This document shows, one piece after another, positions 1 to 11,520 of a stretch of DNA of 64,000 bases (its first letter is position 1; every line of letters begins with the position of its first letter). This DNA is from Icerya purchasi (lineage: Eukaryota; Arthropoda; Insecta; Hemiptera; Monophlebidae). The DNA lies in assembly GCA_039619475.1 (NCBI GenBank), contig CM077116.1, positions 16,737,443-16,801,442 on the forward strand. Direction: 5' to 3'. A program made the position numbers and the translations under genes. The notes under the pieces were generated by a model. The model had not been told where the DNA came from. It did not search any database and worked only from the letters and a program-made list of their open reading frames with translations.

Positions 1-165
1 CCAAAGTATTTGAGCTTCCTTTCCCGAATTGTGCGCAGCAGCTCGGCTTTCTTTGAAATGCGGTTTAATACTTCTGCATTTGTAATATGATCCCGATAGG
101 ATATTTTAAACATGCGACGATATACGTACATTTCGATATTTTCTTTTCAAGGTTCTGCGTATTTA
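1..165 (-). pseudogene. RTE-type LINE reverse transcriptase, C-terminal fragment
   Basis: Read on the minus strand, about 45 codons encode a segment containing RRMFKISYRDHITNAEV followed by ERKLKYFG. This is the post-RT tail found in RTE-group ORF2 proteins. The complete RTE copy later in this window has the matching stretch (HRRMLKIP ... RKIKYFGHI) near 55.6-55.75 kb, which supports the assignment. The piece runs off the left window edge, and its upstream side loses frame near position 145, so it is a broken relic. It is too short to show any catalytic residue. RTE group is the best reading; a related LINE clade is possible. Confidence 0.75.
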
Positions 166-832
166 CTATCTAATAAATTTTTTAAAATTCAGTAACCCAC
201 GATAAAAAGAGCGTATTTTTTTTATATATATATATATATTTCCTTCATCCTTTCTATTCCTAAATTCTCATACATTATGGGGCCATCGTGCTATGATTCT
301 TCCCAAGCAGGGGTGCCAAGGATTTCCGTAAACTACCGTGTCGTAACTTCTCAAATTATTTGTTAGACAATAGTGAAAATTGCAACTATTTAAATTATAT
401 CATTTAGAGCGTAAAAAAAAAAAGGTTTAGAAACAAAGACCCACTTTTCCGAAGCGAATTTAATAGTTAGTTTTTCTCCCAAAAACTAATTGGTTACCGT
501 TAAATAATAAAATATTATATCATAAGACAGGCGATTGATTGAAAAATACAGTCTACTTTTGCGCAGCCATATTAAAATTTTCAAACAGAATAAAGCGTTT
601 CTATTAAGAAAAAAAAAAAAAAAAAAATGAATGTGCCTCGGGGTACAGGGCAGAAGTGAAACTTCAAAGGCGTTTTCCCCAACTTCGATTTAAAATTGTA
701 GTATTAGTACCAAATTTACCAAGAGTAAGAACCAAATGGGGAGATCTGAAGTTCTTATAAACATATCTATAAAGTTTCACTTCAAGAAAAACAAAAACAA
801 AAAAATGAATGCATTTGTTTTATTAATGTTTT
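166..832. other. no gene seen
   Basis: AT-rich DNA with a short TA repeat near 222-238 and an A-run near 609-627. No coding signal was recognised on either strand. Confidence 0.5.
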
Positions 833-1446
833 TCAATGATTGTTGGATTCTATAAAAGATACAATAGGATTATGGTAACTGAAACATGAAATATAAGTTT
901 TTGATGTAATTTTATCGATATATCTAGAAAATACTGCATCAATGGTGGTTCCGTACTTTGTCGTTAATTCATTTAGACTATTATTAATATTTAATTGTAG
1001 TTCGGTTTGAAGAAATTCTATTAAAAGCAAACAATCGTCCGATGCAAAATTGACATGTTGAAGTCTCCAGCTAATATCATTGGATGTGTATGTAAATTTT
1101 CTTTTAATAACCTTGAATCATCGGGAGTGAAAGCGAGTAATCTTCTATGTATAAATTTAATTATATCATGGATCTTTTGATTTGGAGAAATATAAATGGC
1201 GATAATTATTTCTTTTCCATCTTCCGTCTTACATTGAACAGAACATATATCCCCAACATCTGTTTGACCAAAATCGAATTGCGTAACATTACATATTGAC
1301 GTATCAATATTAGAAGTAACAATATTTGACTTATCGTTTCTATTACGATAAACTGCAACCTCTTCTGCTCGAACGTTCTGGCGTTTAAATTTCACGATGC
1401 AATCGAAATTTATTATGTCGATATTATCGTCATTATTCATCAACAT
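833..1446 (-). pseudogene. Helentron/Helitron-like endonuclease domain remnant
   Basis: Two overlapping minus-strand frames form one degraded protein. The upstream part (1446 to about 1055) contains NFDCIVKFKRQNVRAEEVAVY, IAIYISPNQKIHDIIKFIH and PMILAGDFNM. The last has the GDFN signature of endonuclease/exonuclease/phosphatase-fold nucleases. After a one-base shift near 1050 the reading continues as NFASDDCLLLIEFLQTEL, then TTKYGTTIDAVFSRYID and YISCFSYHNPIVSFIE, ending at a stop at 833. From memory, these motifs resemble the endonuclease-like tail attached to PIF1-type helicases in arthropod Helentron elements. No Rep or helicase part is visible here. The frameshift and isolation mark it as a non-functional remnant. 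A LINE endonuclease is the alternative. Confidence 0.6.
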
Positions 1447-2619
1447 TACTGTTAAGATTAAAATGCGGCTTGCTTCAATTACAGTTCCTTTGCTATTATT
1501 GACATTCTCTCCCTAAATGCTTGATGCTTTTCTTTTTCCGATTCTTTATATCCATTTTATTTTTGATATTTTAAGTTCCAATAAATTTATTTTCACTTTT
1601 TTTATATATATATATATATCAAAGCGATATAAAATGTGATAACATGCAACGTAAATTTTAATTCAATATATTACTGGCGACGTGTCTATTACGAATTTTT
1701 AGATGTATTAATACTTTAGTTATTCATAACGTACGCTCGCTCGCTCGTTTTGCGTGTAACTTCCCATATATTTATTTATATATAATGCGCGCCTAAAGAA
1801 GTTTTAGTTTAAAAAAAAAAAAAATCGATAATTCATTATCAAACGGAATATGATTATATGAAAGCGCATATGACAAAAATATAAGCTAGTTAAAGAAGTC
1901 ATTTGTTCCATCGGACAGGGTGTTTACAGCACATTCCCTAAGCGGGTTGAACTGTTTTGCACGCGTTTTAATAAAAAGTATTTTCTTTCTTTTTATTATT
2001 AGGTTCATATTAAAATCCTTACCGCCTCTACATTAACTTGTATATTTTTTTATTTAACTTTAACGTTTTATATCTTCATGTTTTTTTATTCTTTTTATAA
2101 ATTTTATTACATCTCTATATTCTGTCTTTAACTGTCCAGGCTATTAAAGAATGGTTTCCTTGGCAAAAGCCAGAATTTTGACTGTGGTGCCAGGAGTATT
2201 AGAGAGGATCTCGTGCACAGGGACCTCTATATTATGCGCTCTTCGGTGTTGCGCAAACTTCTTGCACTGGTAGATGTAATACGCCATAGTTAGTTCGTTT
2301 AGCAGCCTACATTCGAGACAGCCCGTTGGTGTAAAAATAATTGTGACGCAGCAGTGTGTCCCGTCCGGAGACGATCGAGGATTGACTACTCTTTCCTGCT
2401 TATGCCATCAAGAGACCACCGGGAGTCAGTGGTTGATAAATATTTTATGATCGAGAGGGGTTTAATACATTTTTACTTTACTTCAGCTACATGGTAACGC
2501 CAGGATAGTTTAGAATCAAAATAGTCCTAGAAATTTGATCGTCTTAATCGTTAATGGAGAATTTTTTAAATTCAAAGATACATTGGAAGATGATTCGATA
2601 TATGAAGATTTGGATTGGA
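1447..2619. other. no gene seen
   Basis: AT-rich DNA with a TA run at about 1603-1618, a short GCTC repeat near 1736-1748 and an A-run near 1811-1823. The stretch 2150-2460 is less AT-rich than its surroundings but shows no open frame that I recognise. Confidence 0.45.
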
Positions 2620-2797
2620 TACTTGAATTTTAAGGAACATTATAAATACAACTTTTATCCGGAAAAGTTTTTATAAATATAATACTAAACTACCGACATG
2701 TTTCGAGAATACAGTCCCATTGGGACTTGGGACTGTGTTCCCGAAACATGTCGGTAGTTTAGTATGAATAAAAGTTGTATTTATAAAGTTACTTGAA
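2620..2797. repeat. foldback repeat with hammerhead-like inner motif
   Basis: A nearly perfect inverted repeat. Inner arms at 2684-2707 and 2742-2763 read ACTAAACTACCGACATG and its complement. Outer arms at 2638-2657 and 2766-2787 (ATAAATACAACTTTTAT and its complement) are separated from the inner arms by an asymmetric bulge. The centre carries CAGTCCCATTGGGACTTGG. An 8-bp direct repeat TACTTGAA lies at 2620-2627 and 2790-2797 and could be a target-site duplication. The CGAAACATGTCGG half resembles the GAAAC...GTC half of type I hammerhead ribozymes in Penelope-like elements, but no CTGATGA core is present. The fold is seen directly; the family is an inference. Confidence 0.6.
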
Positions 2798-3430
2798 AAT
2801 TTGGATGTTAAAAAATCTAAACCATTGTCGTCACATCATTGTTCTAAGTGGTCAGTAGTATTTTGCAAGATATTTTGTGTATTGGATGGAAAGTTAGATG
2901 ACAAGGATATACTGAAGTCATCAATGTATAGCTTGGCTGTAACAGGCGGCATACTGATGTATAGCATAAGTAGGGTTGCACTGAGTGTAGAGCCCTGCGG
3001 AACATCGTTCTCAATTTGAATTGGTGTTGATGTCGACGTACCTCTCCGCTCCTGAACGTTCGGATTCTTTAAAAACTGCATAGATAGTTTGACATGTTAG
3101 CAGTTATACCAGCGAACTTTATCCTCATCGTAAGTCCGTGACGCTATAAACGATAAAACGCTTTTTCTAGGTCAAAGAAGAGAGCATAAAAATGCTATTT
3201 ATTCTGGTATGCTGATAGTATCTGCCTTTTGCAGGCTGCGCAGGTGATCAATAGCAGATCTTATTTTGCACCCTTCGGCTTGTATTAAGGAAAGGAGATT
3301 GTTTTGTTTTACGAGAAATAAAAGGCGTCTATTAACTATTTTCTCCAAAGTCTTTGATAGGGCATTAAGGAGATATAGATTAGAAAATTGTAAAAGCATG
3401 AAATTTCCGATACGCGTACAATTCATCATA
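2798..3430 (-). pseudogene. Jockey-group LINE reverse transcriptase remnant
   Basis: Minus-strand reverse transcriptase palm sequence in three frames. From 3430 inward it reads LLNALSKTLEKIVNRRLL (RT motif 2 region), then SAIDHL. It continues near 3160 as FFDLEKAF (catalytic Asp region, followed by an in-frame stop) and RHGLTMRIKFAGI. It then enters another frame with NDVPQGSTLSATLLMLYI and AKLYIDDFSISL. The canonical catalytic YADD/FADD motif is therefore changed to YIDD. Stops and shifts between segments, and the lack of an endonuclease or C-terminal end, show an old truncated copy. It abuts the foldback repeat on its downstream side. The order of motifs makes the RT assignment secure; the Jockey clade is inferred from motif wording. 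Confidence 0.85.
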
Positions 3431-6040
3431 ACTCACAGATTCGTCGAACTACGACTCAATTTACTTTGTTGATCAAACTGATGTAAAAGCGAACATAAAA
3501 AACGGTTTAGATTCGAAATAAACGATTGGAAAATATAATTCGAATATAAAAAGGATCCATAGAGACATATTTTGAAAAAAAGGTTCATTTCTACAAGACT
3601 CATTTTTTTTTGTTCTTCAGAGAACTCATCAACGAAAGGTATCAATCTATGTGCTCGACGAAATTACAACTGATTATTTAAATTTGAATACAATGAATGA
3701 CAAAAGCAATGAGGAAACTAAAAATAACAGAGAACGATGGAAATGAAGGAACGAAAGCAGGACTACGGAGTAGGTGTATCATTAAAAAGGTGAGACGTAA
3801 TGCGAGGCATTTCCAGAAGATGGAACGTAACATCGGAAAAGAATACAGTCAAATATGTATTCTTGATATCATTGGAAGATGCATAAAAAGGAAATGACTG
3901 TAAGTGACAAAACGATTATGCAGCGTCGTAAAGAAGGAAAGTTGTGAAACCAAAAGAATAAGTTGGAAAAACAAGTTTGTTATAAAAATCAAAAGAAATG
4001 AGTATGACCAGAATTGTGTTCTGACAGTTCATTTTTCGGCAGCATATTTTGAACGGATAGTATTACAAAAAATATAAACGTCCAAATCCGTTCACTTCCT
4101 TCTATACTACCACAGAGCTGGGGATCCTGTTAAACGTACAATAGAGAAAACAGTTTCCTACACCATTATTAAACATGTACACACATTTACATCAAAATAT
4201 TCGCTTACATAATAAAAGAGCGATATCGATTATATGAAAAAATAAAAATAATAATTATGCCGATCCGTTTTAAGAATAAAGCGCGCAATAATGGAAATTA
4301 TAAATAATAGCGGATGTAACAGAAAAACTCAAATTACACGATACCATTTAACTCGGCCGTGTTATTTTCATAAAGGATACGATCAAGAACGAATTTTTAA
4401 TTAGCACAGCAACGTCACACTACTTGTTATTTGAAATAATGAGATTACGTGCAGATTGTTAACTCGAAAATTAGTTCTTTCTCCCGCAGTTATGTCAGCA
4501 AACGACTTTAAACTTGTATTTGAAATAAATAATTTCGTCACTAATGAAATCATTAATTTCCACTTCGTAGTTCACGTTTGAAAATGAACGTGTTATATAC
4601 TTCATTTCAATGCACATCGAAATCAATACCAACAATTCAACACGTAACATGTCTAAGTCGCCGGAACGGAAGCGCTATTCAATTTTTCCAGATTTGAGAC
4701 ACTATCGCACCACCTTCTTTTTTTTTGGTTTCTTCCTTCGTTGTCGCGTAATAACTGTAATTCTCGACTATTTCTTCTTCAGTTTATTATTTGTAACTCG
4801 CGGGTATTTATTTCGAATAGTTTATAAACTTTAAAAATTAGTTAATTCCGGATAATTGAACCGAAAATTCTTTTATTTATCGACGATTCACCGTATTGCC
4901 CTAGGATAATTATGGTGGCTTTCTTACAGTTTTACAATGTCTAAACTACATAACTTATTCAACTAAAAAACATTTTAATAAAAAATTTCATTTACAGGAT
5001 GAAATTCAAACATACTTATACACAGCAGGTAAATAATAAAATGTGCCAAACGCGGTTCAAGGTCAGTCATTTGTTCGCTGAAATCTGCTTAAAGTATATG
5101 TTTACATTCTACAAACAAAAAAAAGGTTTAACCGCAGGTCCCAACGTAAATTCGGACACTTCAGAGCCGTGGGGATCAAATTTCTTTTCACTTCAACATC
5201 TCACGATACACTTCCAGCGGAAAATCATTTTAAGAATTATTCCTAAGCAAACTGTATAATATACTATTATAATAGTAAAATATAAAGCAAATGATATTTT
5301 CTTCCCATCAGTGGAGCCCGTACAGGTCTTTACTCGATTCACCATTTTTTCCAGTAGCGGTTAAGGCGTTGATTTGAGTTTTTTTTACAAAATAGAAATT
5401 CCAAAATTTTTATCTTTTAAATACCGATACAGAAGTGTTAAAAGAATATTTAAAGTCTACAACGGCGTAATAATGATTCCGTCAAAAACATACATTCTAT
5501 AAAACAAGCTAAATTTTCATAAGAACCAACCAAAAAAAACTAAAACGCTGCAGAAGTTTGATGTACACATGTAGAAATTCTCAGCAATTCCATAGTAATT
5601 CCACAAGAATTCCAGGAAGTTTGGTGTACAAAATTTATATCTGCGATTTACCCCTTGGACAAACCAGAAATTAGAAGACGCGAAGCTCCCTACCTAAACA
5701 TTATTAGCAATGTTTCGATAAGCGAAGAAAGGTATTACGTAAATTTCGATGAAATTCCGAGCCAAAGTCGACAATTTTTCCGAAGAGCTGAGTAATACGA
5801 AGACAAGTAAAAACTTGCCGAGATGAGTCTGGAAATTTAACGATTCACGCATCATTTTTCTGTGCTTGTGAAGCACATCATTAACAACTTATAGGCAAGG
5901 AACATTTCTACATTTCAGTTAATAATCCTGACGAAAAATTATCCGTTTTTTTTTAAACGTGTGTTTTTGTTGGACTTCATAACTTTTTCTTCCAATGACT
6001 ACAAACGATATTTAGTTGCAGCATCTAAAAAGTCGGTTAC
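3431..6040. other. no gene seen
   Basis: About 2.6 kb of AT-rich sequence with only short unsupported frames. The bases just beyond 3430 could be the worn 5' side of the Jockey relic, but I see no RT motif there. Confidence 0.4.
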
Positions 6041-9000
6041 TAATCCCCCGCCTTTGCCCAGTCACGCCTGGTCAGCGAGGGCAAACTGGACTACACCCCT
6101 CAAACAGCACTTCCCAGGATAGAGTTAAAATCAAAGGTAAAAATAAAAATAATATTAAAAAGAATTTTAAAACCGATTTTAAAAATATATTTAAAAATAA
6201 AATTAGAAATACTCGTAATTATAGTTATAATAACGAAATAAAGTTAGCAAGTTTTAATGCAAGAACCCTTAAAAGTAAAGAAAATGTTATGGAAATAGAG
6301 GAAGCATTTGATAAAAAGCATTTAGACGTATTAGGGCTCTCAGAAACTAAAAGACAGGGAGAAAAAATTTTAGAATTAAAATCGGCAAAAGTTCTATGCT
6401 GGACAGGTAATAATAAAGGGCAGAAGGGAGTCGGCTTCCTCATAAGTAAAAAATGGAAAAAGAACTTGATAGAATATAGAGGTTATAGTGATAGAATAGC
6501 ATTAGTAAAATTTAGAGCAGACAAATTTAGCTCATTAACGATAATCCAAGTCTACGCCCCAACAACGAACTCTGATGAGATAGAAATCGAGGAATTTTAT
6601 AATAAATTAAATAAAATTATACTAGGTCTAAGAATTAACATGAATAATCAGATTATTATAATGGGAGACTTCAATAGTCAAATAGGTATGAGAAGGTCGG
6701 AAGAGGAAAAAATTTTAGGCCCATATAATTTTGGAAGGAGAAACGCGAGAGGTGAGAAATTAGTGAAATTCTGTCTGGAAAATAATTTTAGTATTATAAA
6801 TAGTTATTTTAAGAAACGCAGAGGACGACTATGGACCTGGACCTCTCCAAACGGGAAATATAATACTCAAATAGACTACATGCTGACTAATAGCCGAGTA
6901 AATATAAAAAACTTTGAAGTAATAAATAATTTTCAATACTATTCGGACCACAGGCCAGTGAGTTGCGAATTAGTGTTCAAAGAAAGGAGAAGGTTACCTG
7001 TGCAAAAGTTAAAAAAGATGTATATATCGAAGGAAAATGAAGCTGAATATAACAGAGTATTTAAAAAGGTTCTGGAGACTAAACGTATAGAAGAATATCA
7101 ATTCAATATGGAAAAACTGGATGGGTTAATTAAGGAATTAATTATAAACTCAAAGAAGGAATTAATGCATAAAAAAGTATTTGGAAAAAATGGAGGGCTC
7201 CCACAAGACATTTCGGCTAAGATAGAAGAGAGACAGAGATTGATAAATAAAAAGAATAAGTCCCCAAAAGAAAGAATAGAGCTAAATTTGATGTGTAAAT
7301 TAATATAATATAAATTAAGATCCTTCAATAAAGAGAAAGAAGTGGAGATGATAAAAAAGATTTTAGAATCAACGAAGAGTACAAAAATCATAAGGAAAAA
7401 TTTAGGACAAGGATTAAATTGGCATGTATGTTTAGCGAATAGAAATAACCTTAAAATATATAACAGACTAGATATAAACACCACCGCTACAAATTATTTC
7501 GGTAATCTCTACAAAAAAACAGACGATATGGAAGAAACTGACTTAATAAATGAAATACAAGAAGACGAACCAAAATTCTTAAGAGAGGAAATAGAAAAGG
7601 TAGTGGGTACCTTAAAAAGCGATAAAGCAACAGGTGCAGATGAAATTACAAACGAGCAAATAAAATACGCAGGGGGAGAAATGATAGAGCTATTAACAAT
7701 TCTGTTTAACCTGATTCTAAGTAATAGGAAAATTCCTAAAAGTTGGAAAGAATCAAATATTATTTTAATTTATAAAAAAGGAAACAAAGAAAAAATGGAA
7801 AATTATAGACCAATCTGTCTAGGTTCTACCATCTCTAAAATCTTTTCAAAAGTCCTAACAAATAGAATAAAAAATATATTAGAATTCGAACAACCTCCAG
7901 AACAAGCGGGTTTCAGAAATGGGTATTCAACAATTGATCACTTACATGTTGTAAACCAATTAATCGAGAAATGTAAAGAATTCCAGATAGAGTTAAATTT
8001 ATTATTTATCGACTATACTAAAGCTTTTGATTCACTAAACCATAGATTCCTATTATCAGCATTAAAGAAACAAGGAGTCTCCGAGAATTTTAGAGCAATA
8101 ATCGATGATACGTATAAAGGCATGAAAGCTAGAATAATAACGGATAAAATAGGTATATTTTTCGAAATAGGGAGAGGTATTAAACAAGGGGACCCGCTCT
8201 CCCCATTACTATTCTGTTCAGCACTAGAGGAAACGTTTAAGAAATTAGATTGGTCAAATAGGGGTATAAAAATAAACGGAAAATATCTAAATAACCTCAG
8301 ATTTGCTGACGACATAATATTAATATCGGATAAAATAGATGATTTACAGAGTATGCTAAACGAACTCAACGAAGCAGGAAAAGAGGCAGGTTTAAGTATA
8401 AATTTAGAAAAAACAAAATGGGTGTCAAATGGGAGTTTGAATAAAGAAATAAGATTGGATAACAAGAGGATTGAAAGACTTGACAATATTATTTATCTAG
8501 GTCAATTAATTTCGGCGGATAATAGAACAATAAAGGAGGTGGAACGTAGAATTGTACTTACCTGGCGGAAATATTGGTCCTTAAAACATATCTTTAAAGG
8601 CCCATATAGTAATAGTCTAAAATGTGCAATACTAAACAGCTGTGTAGTACCCACCCTTACTTATGGTTGTCAGACTTGGACCTTATCTACAAATTTAGAA
8701 AATAAAATAGAGAGACTGCAGAAGGCAGTAGAGAGGTCGATGTTAGGCGTTAGACTAAAGGATAAAATTAAACATAAAGACATCAGGAATAAACTTAACA
8801 ATACTAGTATTTTTAATAGAATAATAAAGAGACAAAAATGGGACTGGACGGGACATATAGCTAGGATTGGAAGCGATAAATGGACAAAGATTGTAACGGA
8901 CTGGAGTCTTTATAACAAACGAAAAAGAGGAAGACAAAAATTAAGGTGGGAAGATAATATTTCTAAAATGTTAGGACATAAACATTATCAAAGAGTAGCC

Positions 9001-9137
9001 TGGGACCGGCGTGAATGGGCACGTTTGAGGGAGGCCTTTGCCCGATATAAGGGCTAATAGTATTACTTATAATTTAAGATTATATTATATAGAAATATAC
9101 TTATGGCTAATAATAATAATAATAATCCCCCGCCTTT
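6041..9137 (+). mobile_element. RTE-type non-LTR retrotransposon with 15-bp target-site duplication
   Basis: A single insertion of about 3.07 kb flanked by TAATCCCCCGCCTTT at 6041-6055 and 9123-9137. The 3' end is a short UTR with a TAA-type tandem tail (about 9107-9126), as is usual for RTE elements; the tail merges with the first bases of the right duplication, so the exact border is ambiguous by about 4 bp. Before insertion the target read straight from CCGCCTTT into TTTAGGATTCCGTAC. The exact duplication and nearly open coding frame indicate a recent insertion. No separate ORF1 is visible. Confidence 0.9.
6056..9057 (+). pseudogene. RTE ORF2: endonuclease + reverse transcriptase, one internal stop
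   Basis: One reading frame runs through the element and ends at 9055-9057, interrupted only by TAA at 7306-7308; the codons on both sides are in the same frame. The N-terminal part is an apurinic-like endonuclease: LASFNARTL, VYAPTTNSDE, IIMGDFNSQIG near 6657-6688, TQIDYML and YSDHRPVSCEL. After a linker comes the reverse transcriptase: KSDKATGADEIT, YRPICLGSTISKIFSKV, LFIDYTKAFDSLNH, KQGDPLSPLLFC and the catalytic FADD at 8302-8313. The tail includes LRWEDNISKML and WDRREWARLREAF. The first Met inside the element lies after the endonuclease begins, so the copy is slightly 5'-truncated or its true start is not recognised. In life the product would nick target DNA and copy the element RNA in place. 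The stop probably disables this copy. Confidence 0.92.
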
Positions 9138-9141
9138 TTTA

Positions 9142-9173
9142 GGATTCCGTACACATATAATGTACGGAATCCC
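9142..9173. repeat. short perfect hairpin
   Basis: GGATTCCGTAC and GTACGGAATCC are inverted around a 10-base spacer. A related TACGGAATC occurs near 10439, at the far side of the tandem units, so this may mark one border of the pre-existing repeat into which the RTE element jumped. Confidence 0.55.
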
Positions 9174-9587
9174 AATAAGATGGTTCAGAAACGACAAAAA
9201 TATCAAACAAAAATCGGTAACTCGCAACTGGATCGACTTATAAACTTTAAAATTGGGTCATAAATTCTAATTAAAATTTTCTGCCAATCTATGACTTCAA
9301 GTTCACTGATCATCCTGGGCGCCAAAAAAACCATCAAGAATATATAATATGGAATATCTACCCCAAAAACCGCTTAAAAATTCATCACTCATCACTAGAT
9401 AAACCAATAAAAGTAAAATTCAACATATAAAACAAAATGTAGCTCTTTCATAAAAAAAAAAAAAAAACGGTTAAAAAATTATATGGACCTGCCACCCCAC
9501 CCCCTTGGGCCTAAAAACAGCAAAAAAATTATGTTCTCGTAAACAATAGCTTGAGTAAAAAAGTAGAAAAAACCAAAACGTATCTCA

Positions 9588-10380
9588 AATTTATGTGCAA
9601 AGCACCGCTTTATAGGAAAATTATAGCCGAGCTTACAACTTTATACCCTCGGAGCGCCAAAAGCTTGAGTTTTGAAAATTTTTTTTTTTTCCGGGCATGC
9701 GATATATCGTTGGAAAGATCGCTAGTTGACAGCAACGAAACTGTATTCCATTCCCTTGAAGAAACTTTCAATGATGGCAAAAAGTTAAAAAAAAAGCGCC
9801 AAAAATGACGTGTCCCCCTAGCGCCGCAAATATTATAACTAAAAATTCTGAGCTCAGTTAAAAAAATGCGCATCGCCATATATTTCTTTAGTTTGGAACA
9901 TCTAAGTTTCCAATCTCAGAATTAGACCCCCGGAGCACTGAAAACTGAAAATTTTTGAATTTATTTTTCGGACATATGGTATGTTGGTGGAAAAATTGGC
10001 TTTTGTCAGGAACGAAATTGAATTTCATTTTTTTAACGAAACTTTTGAAGTTGCTGGAAAGTTCCAAAAAAACGCAAAAAATGATTCCCTGTCAGTAAAA
10101 TTTTAAACAAGGTTAAAAATGTGCGCATCCCCGTATATTCCTCTAGTTTGTGGCATCCGGGGTTTCAACTTTGAATTTGGACCATCGGGGCTACAGAAGC
10201 TCGAAATTTTTAAAAAATATTTTTTTCCAGGCATGCGTTATGTTGGTGGAAAGATTGCTTTTTGTCAGGAACAAAACTGTATTTCATTTTCTAAACGAAA
10301 CTTTCAAAGTTAACGAAAAGTTCAAAAAAGCATGAAAAATTACGTGTCTCTCGTTCTTTGCAGTGCGAAAAATCTGATTT
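9588..10380. repeat. three degenerate ~265-bp tandem units
   Basis: The same blocks recur in order three times. The anchor TTTTCCGGGCATGCGATA near 9690 returns as TTTTCGGACATATGGTATG near 9964 and TTTTCCAGGCATGCGTTATG near 10225. Each is followed by a GTTGGTGGAAAGATTG-like block, a GTCAGGAACGAAA-like block, ATTTCATTTT, and AACGAAACTTTC. A second anchor, AATGCGCATCGCCATATAT near 9863, returns as ATGTGCGCATCCCCGTATAT near 10118, and a weaker match lies near 9593. Spacing is about 260-275 bp. The short frames inside are not conserved as proteins between units. This looks like an aged tandem array or the inside of a repetitive element. Confidence 0.65.
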
Positions 10381-10471
10381 CTTTATTCTAACTTTAGTAT
10401 TATGTAAATGTAAATTATAGTTAGGTTTAATTTAACATACGGAATCAGGGCATGAAACATCGTGCTTGATT

Positions 10472-11520
10472 AAACTTAATTTTTTTTAATACTCTTAGAT
10501 ACTTCCTTCCGCTTCGTAGCCACTTTCTTTTTCGCAGATGTTTCTCGGGTGATTTGACATTATTTCTTTAATAAACAATCGACTTTCAGAATGTCAATCT
10601 GCGCCTATTATATATTGTGGAACTTCGCTTTCTTAGGCTTTAATTTGACCAGCGTCGAAATCAATGAAGTGAATGCCTTCTGAATGTTTAACTCCAAAAA
10701 GAGCTAAGTCTGACCGCAAGAAAATATAGAGCAATCAAGGATAGCACGATCCAGATTATTATTTACTAAAGCTTTTACCTGTGTCTAGTACGGTTCGCGA
10801 AGTCTGAAAATTTCCATTACTGACTTTTGAAGTCGCCGCAACAAATATTATTTTTTTATCTTCATATTCGTTGATCATCTCTTAGTCATTTGCTCATCTG
10901 ACACTGTTTCACTTGCGTTCTTAAATTCTTCCATCGCATTTCCCGTTACGACTGATTCGAAATCAAGAGGATTTTCAATTTGCCCTATTTACAATACCTT
11001 CGTCTCTGCCACTTCAAACGCTTTTTGTCTTTCCTGTACTCCCAAAGAAATTATTTCGTTGTTTTTCTTAATTAACGAACAATTTTTGATTCTGAAAATG
11101 CCGCAATCTTCTAAACTGGCACCCCGATGCCAAAGATATTGTTTTCTTAACGGCTCATCGGATAAAGTCGGGATATTTAAAATACATTTCAACCGAATGT
11201 CCATAAATCTAGTTCTATTGGATTTCAAAAATTTCGTCATACGTGCGCCACGATGCATTAGATTTATCATAATTTATCAGTCAGTAGGTGAGACGGTGAA
11301 TGGCCAAAATTGTGATTTTTGGTTTCTCGCCTCCTAGAAACTACTTCAACCAGACGTAAGCAATTTTAAATTTTGCTTCGTCTCGGTAACCTTAACACCC
11401 TCAAAAAATTCAGTCTTATATCATAACAGTGTCTCTGTAGTAAAGGGAGTCGTCGAAAAGAACTCGTATGGTCCAATTATTACACAGAGCGCACGAAACG
11501 TAGCCGAGAACATCCTGTGT
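10472..11520 (-). pseudogene. unrecognised broken coding relic
   Basis: Read on the minus strand, one 93-codon open stretch (11270-10989) contains INLMHRGARMTKFLKSNR, DIRLKCILNIPTLSDEP, YLWHRGASLEDCGIF and SLGVQERQKAFEVAETKVL. It continues past a stop in the same frame with NPLDFESVVTGNAMEEFK and NASETVSDEQM, then after a shift with INEYEDKKIIFVAATSK and TSRTVLDTGKSF. Upstream near 11480-11360 another frame gives IIGPYEFFSTTPFTTE and FEGVKVTETKQNL. Amino-acid use looks like real protein rather than AT-rich noise, so this is probably a decayed gene of a mobile or viral-like element, or a host gene copy. I do not recognise the family and assign no function. Confidence 0.45.

Noticed and set aside
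4610..4834. 74-codon frame with hydrophobic C-terminus
   Set aside because: AT-rich composition and no family signature or gene context.
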